48,983 nt of DNA from Alphaproteobacteria bacterium (GTDB lineage Bacteria; Pseudomonadota; Alphaproteobacteria; Rhizobiales; OSC116). The notes beneath the pieces were generated by a model. The model was not told where the DNA came from and ran no database searches. It worked only from the letters and a program-made list of their open reading frames with translations. The translations under genes and the position numbers were made by a program. The stretch covers positions 1-48,983 of the forward strand of contig NVQL02000021.1 in NCBI GenBank assembly GCA_002400495.2. The letters run 5' to 3'. Positions 45,694-48,983 of the stretch are shown in pieces (position 1 is the stretch's first letter; each line of letters begins with the position of its first letter).

Positions 45694-45918
45694 TTAGGTT
45701 ACTTGTCGATGATATTCTAAAGTCGCACATGGCGAGTTGTTGAAAATATCTAAGGCGCTGATTGTCACAAGATTTAGCTCTTTGGCTTTCTCTAAGGTGG
45801 TCTGAATAGCCCTTATGAAGTTGTAAGATTTATCATATAGATATAATTTATATGTGTCTGAGAACTGATCTAAAGGTGTTAGCTTTAGGATGAATTTAGG
45901 TTCCATGTTAGCTGTCAT
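45694..45918 (-). CDS. Unknown 74-residue protein, coupled to the preceding gene
   Basis: Starts MTANMEPK. ATG at 45918 is separated by a single base from the stop of the upstream gene, so translation is probably coupled; GGGTGG lies upstream. The same frame is open to 46065, but that part overlaps the upstream gene. Composition is mixed with a helix-like YNFIRAIQTTLEKAKEL. No family recognised. Confidence 0.55.
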   Translation of the reverse strand: MTANMEPKFILKLTPLDQFSDTYKLYLYDKSYNFIRAIQTTLEKAKELNLVTISALDIFNNSPCATLEYHRQVT

Positions 45919-45919
45919 T

Positions 45920-46195
45920 TTAAGCCACCCGTGTAAGTTTGTGCTGAAAGAAATATTTATAAGAACCATCCATGATATCTGAGTGTCTAACTTCGGATAT
46001 TTCAAAGCTATAACTCTTTGATAAATCACGGCGTTGGAAAGTGTAGAGGTCTGTATCTGGCTCATAACCTACATAATCGAAACCTTGGCGATCTGGTAGG
46101 TGTCTGAGGAAGTGCTTAGAGAACCTAGGGGCAGGATAAAAGTCCTCTATGAAGCACATTATCTTACAGTGTGGTGAATTGAATATTAAGGGCAT
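45920..46195 (-). CDS. Unknown 91-residue protein with hairpin leader
   Basis: Residues HFLRHLPDRQGFDYVGYEPDTDLYTFQRRD look like a small folded beta domain; no family recognised. Preceded by the hairpin leader at 46203-46216 with GGGAGG nine bases before the ATG. Second gene (45694-45918) follows. Own TTGACT promoter at about 46260. Confidence 0.6.
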   Translation of the reverse strand: MPLIFNSPHCKIMCFIEDFYPAPRFSKHFLRHLPDRQGFDYVGYEPDTDLYTFQRRDLSKSYSFEISEVRHSDIMDGSYKYFFQHKLTRVA

Positions 46196-46202
46196 AGTGC
46201 CA

Positions 46203-46216
46203 AGCCTCCCAAGGCT
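46203..46216 (-). promoter_or_regulatory. SD-enclosing hairpin leader, copy 1
   Basis: AGCCT-TGGG-AGGCT on the minus strand: perfect 5-bp stem whose 3' arm and loop hold the GGGAGG ribosome site. Two close copies precede the genes at 46358 and 46703. Upstream TTGACT at 46260-46255 and CTTAAGAATAGCCTTGG at 46225-46209. Confidence 0.6.
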
Positions 46217-46256
46217 ATTCTTAAGTTAAATTATTGAGATGTATCTAAACGAGAAG

Positions 46257-46282
46257 TCAAAAGCGCCTCTTCTGAGGTGCTT
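46257..46282 (-). terminator. Terminator of the 46358-46945 transcript
   Basis: AAGCGCCTC / GAGGTGCTT (46261-46269, 46274-46282; one G-T pair), loop TTCT; on the minus strand it ends in TTTT. The TTGACT of the next unit overlaps its tail. Confidence 0.65.
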
Positions 46283-46357
46283 AAGCTTCATCCGCCATCT
46301 GTTTTCTGGGGTGATATCTTGGGTTGTCATTGGTGGCCTCTTGGTTGTTTTTAGTGA

Positions 46358-46654
46358 TCAATGCTCATGGCAGATAAAGCCCTGCTCACCAACATTACAG
46401 GTGAGTTCATCAACTTCATTTCGGTTGGTAAATTCTTGGGAATACTGAGAGTTATAATCCGCGATACTCTCAAATTCGCTGTACTCACAACAGGTGGCAA
46501 TCATATCAAATTCAAGGGGCACAACTGACTCATCCTCTAGATCATTAAGATATTCAAAGAGGGCATGTAGAGCAGGAATGGTGAAGTTATTTTTATAGGT
46601 TTCAGAGGATCTAAAAGCGTCTACGAAATGATCTTGAGTGATTCTTTGGTGCAT
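46358..46654 (-). CDS. Small acidic mobile-element protein
   Basis: 98 residues, acidic. ALHALFEYLNDLEDESVVPLEFDMIATCCEYSEFESIADYNSQY closely follows a pattern I recall from small uncharacterised phage and plasmid proteins (LFEYLE ... FD-x-IA-x-CCEY-x-E). Function unknown. Four cysteines. Hairpin leader at 46662-46676. This similarity supports a mobile origin. Confidence 0.7.
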   Translation of the reverse strand: MHQRITQDHFVDAFRSSETYKNNFTIPALHALFEYLNDLEDESVVPLEFDMIATCCEYSEFESIADYNSQYSQEFTNRNEVDELTCNVGEQGFICHEH

Positions 46655-46661
46655 GGTGTTA

Positions 46662-46676
46662 AGCCCTCCAGAGGCT
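46662..46676 (-). promoter_or_regulatory. SD-enclosing hairpin leader, copy 2
   Basis: AGCCTCTGGAGGGCT on the minus strand, stem AGCC/GGCT; GGAGGG (46669-46664) lies nine bases before the ATG. Confidence 0.55.
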
Positions 46677-46702
46677 TGTTTTAGAGGTGTAAGTATTAGC
46701 CA

Positions 46703-46945
46703 CTACATGTGAGCCAATGCGCTAGGATCAATTGATCTAATATTTAGCATTTCGCGGTCGCGGCCTAAGCCCCGTTCAATATACGTGCCAGACTTCAGAG
46801 GGTTCTGCATGATTGACCAGAGATTATCATACTGATCATTTAAGAATTTATGCATTGCATCGGCGCTTTTGAATGCCTTAACTTTGACACGATATTTAAA
46901 GCCTTGGCCTGTTGCTACATCTTTTCGTATTGAGTATTTAGTCAT
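46703..46945 (-). CDS. Unknown 80-residue basic mobile-element protein
   Basis: Contains VKVKAFKSADAMHKFLNDQYDNLW, a pattern I associate with small phage/element proteins; the function is unknown. Basic N-terminal half suggests nucleic-acid contact (inference). Hairpin leader at 46953-46967; promoter segment at 46975-47003. First gene of a two-gene unit with 46358-46654. Confidence 0.65.
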   Translation of the reverse strand: MTKYSIRKDVATGQGFKYRVKVKAFKSADAMHKFLNDQYDNLWSIMQNPLKSGTYIERGLGRDREMLNIRSIDPSALAHM

Positions 46946-46952
46946 AATATTA

Positions 46953-46967
46953 AGCCCTCCCGAGGCT
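46953..46967 (-). promoter_or_regulatory. SD-enclosing hairpin leader, copy 3
   Basis: AGCCTCGGGAGGGCT on the minus strand, stem AGCC/GGCT; GGGAGG ten bases before the ATG. Shared tail GGGCTTAA with copy 2. Confidence 0.55.
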
Positions 46968-46974
46968 CATGTTT

Positions 46975-47003
46975 ACTATTGTTATCTAGATTTAGAAAGT
47001 CAT
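46975..47003 (-). promoter_or_regulatory. Promoter segment, copy A (drives 46703-46945)
   Basis: Minus strand ATGACT (47003-46998), 17 bases, AATAGT (46980-46975). The segment 46981-47002 matches 47288-47309 at 19 of 22 bases, with identical geometry. Confidence 0.5.
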
Positions 47004-47009
47004 AAATCA

Positions 47010-47275
47010 AATAAAAAGAGCATCCTTATTATTCTGAAAATGCACCTTAAGTAAACCCCCACAAAGCTCACTAGATCCCTCTTCATATTACGTGATATTT
47101 CGTCACATCAAAGGTTCTAGCGCAGTGCTAAAGGTTGCCCGTACTCTTAAAGCTATATCTTGCAAGCTTGCCCTAACCGTGAAGTTAGGCGGGTATCTTA
47201 AAGGTGCATCTTGAGAATAATAAGGATGCTATGTTTAGGTTTCTATAGCGGGGTTTTGAATGCCCCTGTTTGATG
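47010..47275 (-). ncRNA. Candidate structured noncoding RNA of the element
   Basis: No gene fits here. 47020-47048 and 47201-47229 are inverted repeats matching at 27 of 29 bases and enclose 152 bases. Read on the minus strand, the closing helix is followed directly by CTCTTTTTATTT, a terminator tail (47013-47017 A5 on plus). A promoter segment (TTGACT-N17-TAGTGT) ends at 47282. Inner hairpins: CCTAAC/GTTAGG (47172-47189 region), palindrome GCAAGCTTGC (47162-47171), TAGC-ACTGC-GCTA, ATGTGA-CGAAATA-TCACGT; a 5' hairpin GGGG-N9-CCCC at 47250-47266. A replication origin is the alternative reading. Confidence 0.5.
47146..47213. repeat. 17-bp imperfect direct repeat inside the candidate ncRNA
   Basis: CTTAAAGCTATATCTTG (47146-47162) and CTTAAAGGTGCATCTTG (47197-47213), 14 of 17 identical. 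The second copy overlaps the right inverted-repeat arm. Could be iteron-like or part of RNA structure. Confidence 0.5.
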
Positions 47276-47281
47276 TTTATT

Positions 47282-47310
47282 ACACTAGCTATTTAGATTT
47301 AGATAGTCAA
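47282..47310 (-). promoter_or_regulatory. Promoter segment, copy B (would drive the candidate ncRNA)
   Basis: Minus strand TTGACT (47310-47305), 17-base spacer, TAGTGT (47287-47282). No ORF begins in the ~300 bases behind it. Confidence 0.5.
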
Positions 47311-47388
47311 TGTGTAAAAACAAATATAATTACGAATTATATATAAGTGATTCTTTTATAAGGTAAATAAAAGTTATAAACAGTGGGA

Positions 47389-47769
47389 TTATTTAGATAA
47401 AGCGGCGTTTATTCTCTCAGCAATGGGGCGTCCTGTCTTAGATAAACGAATGATATCATGCTGATTATTCACATTCTCTAGCTCACAGATACCTAAAGCG
47501 CCCCTTTTCCTATCACCATATTTACCCTTAAAATGCTCTATAGTATGTAGTGGTATATCATACTCAGCATGTAGATCCTTAACTTTAATCCCGATAGGAG
47601 AGTGCTCAGCAATACGTATAAACACCCGTAAATTAGAGAGTGTCATATTTTCTAATAATACGCCTTCGTCAATGACTATATCTAACTTATTTAAATTAGT
47701 GTATTTTAAAGGCTCACCATAAATTGTCTTATTTAAAGCGTTGATGATTGGGTGATCATTCTCATTCAT
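47389..47769 (-). CDS. Winged-helix-like regulator of the element
   Basis: 126 residues. MTLSNLRVFIRIAEHSPIGIKVKDLHAEYDIPLHTIEHFKGKYG looks like a helix-turn-helix of the MarR type, followed by a wing (HDIIRLSKTGRPIAERI). Similar layout to the protein at 44717-45085, though not close in sequence. AAAGG upstream. Divergent from the lipoprotein gene, with a 93-base gap that it may control. Confidence 0.6.
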   Translation of the reverse strand: MNENDHPIINALNKTIYGEPLKYTNLNKLDIVIDEGVLLENMTLSNLRVFIRIAEHSPIGIKVKDLHAEYDIPLHTIEHFKGKYGDRKRGALGICELENVNNQHDIIRLSKTGRPIAERINAALSK

Positions 47770-47862
47770 AAGTTTAACCTTTACATTCCCTATAGATATT
47801 CTTAAGATTTATAGATAATTATATTTCATCAATAAATCAATTAAAATGTTTAGGAAATAAGA

Positions 47863-48465
47863 ATGATGCGTCTAATTCTAGCCTTATGTTTATCCCTCTT
47901 ATTATTCTCCTGCCAAACTACAGGTGGAAATGTTGTAAAAAGCAAAAGTGGCATTAGTTATGAGGTAACAGACTTAGATCATATACCTAAAGATATCCTA
48001 AGGATATATCAAAAGGTAGCTAAACAGGGATACAACAGAGATGATAGGGATAGAACAATGTTTTGGGTGGCAATGAATAAGCTACCTAAGGCTAAACAGG
48101 AAGCAATTATCTATTTTATTAAATGGGATAGGTTATACCTTGCAGGTTTACGGGCGGCAACTTGGCATAGTTTAATATTATCATATAAGGATAGATCCCC
48201 TATTATTACCAGTGAGTATAAGGCATATCATCATAACGCATCATTATTCTTTGAATCAAAGCTCTCATCTGGTAAACATCCTTCATATGCAAAATCATTT
48301 ACCTATTTCGGTCGTAAGCAAGTCACAAAAACGCATAATAAATTTATAAATAATACCAAGGCATATGCGCGACATGATTATAGTGTTAAAAATGCACTGA
48401 AAAGCTTTAAAGCTGAAATTAGGACAAAAGCTGCATTGACTGCCCTCTTAATACCTTTAGGCTGA
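47863..48465 (+). CDS. Lipoprotein, unknown function
   Basis: 200 residues. Signal peptide with lipobox LLFSC (modified C17). The mature part is basic and helical, with RDDRDRTMFWVAMNKLPKAKQEAI near residue 65; no family recognised. AGGAA ribosome site. Only plus-strand gene of the element and rich in AGG/AGA/CTA codons. Envelope location suggests a cargo function such as surface exclusion or phage blocking (speculative). Confidence 0.68.
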   Translation: MMRLILALCLSLLLFSCQTTGGNVVKSKSGISYEVTDLDHIPKDILRIYQKVAKQGYNRDDRDRTMFWVAMNKLPKAKQEAIIYFIKWDRLYLAGLRAATWHSLILSYKDRSPIITSEYKAYHHNASLFFESKLSSGKHPSYAKSFTYFGRKQVTKTHNKFINNTKAYARHDYSVKNALKSFKAEIRTKAALTALLIPLG

Positions 48466-48983
48466 ATAAGCTCCTTAGAGTCTCTCTAAAACCCCCTAAG
48501 CCACATCACTAGCTTAATGTGTGTAGATGACTCTGTGTGAGTTGCTTTGGTGATCCTATGACTGTTCTATGGGTGATCTGAGGAGGTTCTGAACAAGCGC
48601 ACCGATGATGTGGACAGAGAGACAGGCAGAATGTAAAGCTTCCTTTCCATTTCGAATGAAAACAGATGGTAGCTTAGGTGTGCTACTCGACCAACACACC
48701 TCGATGAAATAACCACCACAAGGGCAGCATTGGATTAGCATCAGACTTATAATCTGGTGTCATCTGTTGAAATCATTGGGATAATCTGGAGGTGGCACAA
48801 ATATTGGCACAAAACAGGCTGAAAGAGGCCATTAAATAGCACCTTTTGACGTGCTTTAGATCCTCCTGAGATCATTGCGGGGTGCACGGGGGAAAATCCT
48901 CGCGCTTCCTTATGTATGAAACCCACTCAGGTTTTTCTATCATAATTATATTCTTAGGATTATTATCATTGATGATTACATCT
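48466..48983. other. 518-base right-end region without a supported gene
   Basis: Contains the TGGCACAA pair at 48793-48812, a stem AGCAC/GTGCT near 48829-48851, and a weak terminator-like AAACC/GGTTT at 48919-48934. Open frames at 48556-48741 and 48872-48943 on the minus strand lack support. The junction back to chromosome may lie here or beyond the window. Confidence 0.5.
48793..48812 (-). repeat. Right-end TTGTGNCA arm-type sites
   Basis: TGGCACAA at 48793-48800 and 48805-48812 (TTGTGCCA on the minus strand), 12 bases apart. TTGTGCCA-A-ATTTGTGTCA at the left end is nearly the same arrangement as TTGTGCCAATATTTGTGCCA here. Confidence 0.6.

Larger units (their letters stand above)
43373..48812. 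mobile_element. Small integrative element (about 5.4 kb visible)
   Basis: Bounded by clusters of TTGTGNCA repeats (four at 43379-43442, two at 48793-48812). Carries a tyrosine integrase near the left edge, two winged-helix-like proteins, several unknown genes of 74-106 codons on the minus strand and one plus-strand lipoprotein. Codon use (AGG, AGA, CTA, TTA frequent) and base content differ from the backbone. No capsid, terminase, relaxase or replication gene is seen, so it is a satellite-like or degenerate element. Exact att cores were not found; the right limit could be beyond the window. Confidence 0.7.

Noticed and set aside
45919..46065. Upstream extension of the 45694-45918 frame to 46065
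   Set aside because: It lies inside the 45920-46195 gene in another frame; the ATG one base behind that gene's stop is the natural start.
47020..47229. Retron-like noncoding RNA
   Set aside because: The inverted repeats recall retron a1/a2, but no reverse transcriptase is encoded anywhere in the window.
48556..48741. 61-codon cysteine-containing ORF on the minus strand
   Set aside because: No ribosome site and no known pattern; crosses the region with the tRNA-like remnant.
48733..48783. tRNA-like segment: anticodon-arm look-alike TCAGA-CTTATAA-TCTGG followed by TTGAAATC
   Set aside because: No matching acceptor stem, D-arm or GGTTCGA T-loop at proper distances; only the anticodon arm looks right. 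It could at best be a tRNA remnant.
43333..48848. CGTCAAAA (43333) versus TTTTGACG (near 48832-48842) as att core
   Set aside because: Only eight bases, and in opposite orientation, whereas att cores must be direct repeats.
48872..48943. 23-codon ORF on the minus strand (starts MIEKPEW)
   Set aside because: Short, weak ribosome site, no recognisable family; could be a truncated gene at the element junction but unsupported.

Overview
The window is bacterial chromosome, almost certainly from an alphaproteobacterium. Evidence: a CckA-type hybrid kinase beside recA, a DUF1476 (ATP synthase zeta inhibitor) gene, an AapJ-type amino-acid binding protein, the cysG-DUF2849-cysI-DUF934-cysH set, GTTC-N7-GTTC SOS boxes at recA, and a gene order (purB-zeta-purC-purS-purQ-purL-bolA-grxD ... 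rpsD ... murI-RNA methyltransferase ... icd ... alaS-recA-cckA) that I recall as typical of Hyphomicrobiales (Rhizobiales). Base composition is moderately AT-rich for that group. Species cannot be named from the sequence alone. I see no rRNA, complete tRNA or CRISPR array.

Left part (1-16.7 kb): start of an aap amino-acid ABC transporter operon (aapJ, hairpin, first codons of aapQ), a two-domain cold-shock protein, an EamA transporter with a divergent AraC regulator, methionine aminopeptidase, RadC, then the assimilatory sulfate operon (cysG-like, DUF2849, cysI, DUF934, cysH). Directly behind cysH is a SigZ-like ECF sigma factor and, behind that, a 27-residue peptide with nine cysteines that standard gene calling would miss. 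A metallophosphatase, EamA transporter, VOC protein and divergent LysR regulator follow, then small DUF6506, DUF2259 and membrane proteins.

Middle part (16.7-43.2 kb): conserved housekeeping backbone (purine synthesis, BolA/GrxD, S4, MurI, IDH, pantothenate synthesis, AlaRS, RecA, CckA), interrupted by accessory genes: a secreted RTX metalloprotease divergent from a TbpB-barrel-like surface protein, an arsenate reductase, two glycerophosphodiester phosphodiesterases (the first behind a well-formed tandem Pho box), and a voltage-sensor-type K+ channel with a cyclic-nucleotide-binding domain.

Right part (about 43.37-48.82 kb): a compact integrative element inserted upstream of cckA. It carries a tyrosine integrase, two winged-helix-like regulators, five small unknown proteins and a lipoprotein, with AT-rich codon use unlike the backbone. 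TTGTGNCA repeats, which look like integrase arm sites, occur at both ends. Three small genes share a near-identical leader with the Shine-Dalgarno inside a small hairpin. Between two copies of a TTGACT-type promoter segment lies a ~265-nt region with no ORF, closed by a 29-bp inverted repeat followed by a U-run: a candidate structured noncoding RNA. This RNA, the repeated leaders and the SigZ/Cys-rich-peptide pair are the most novel items.
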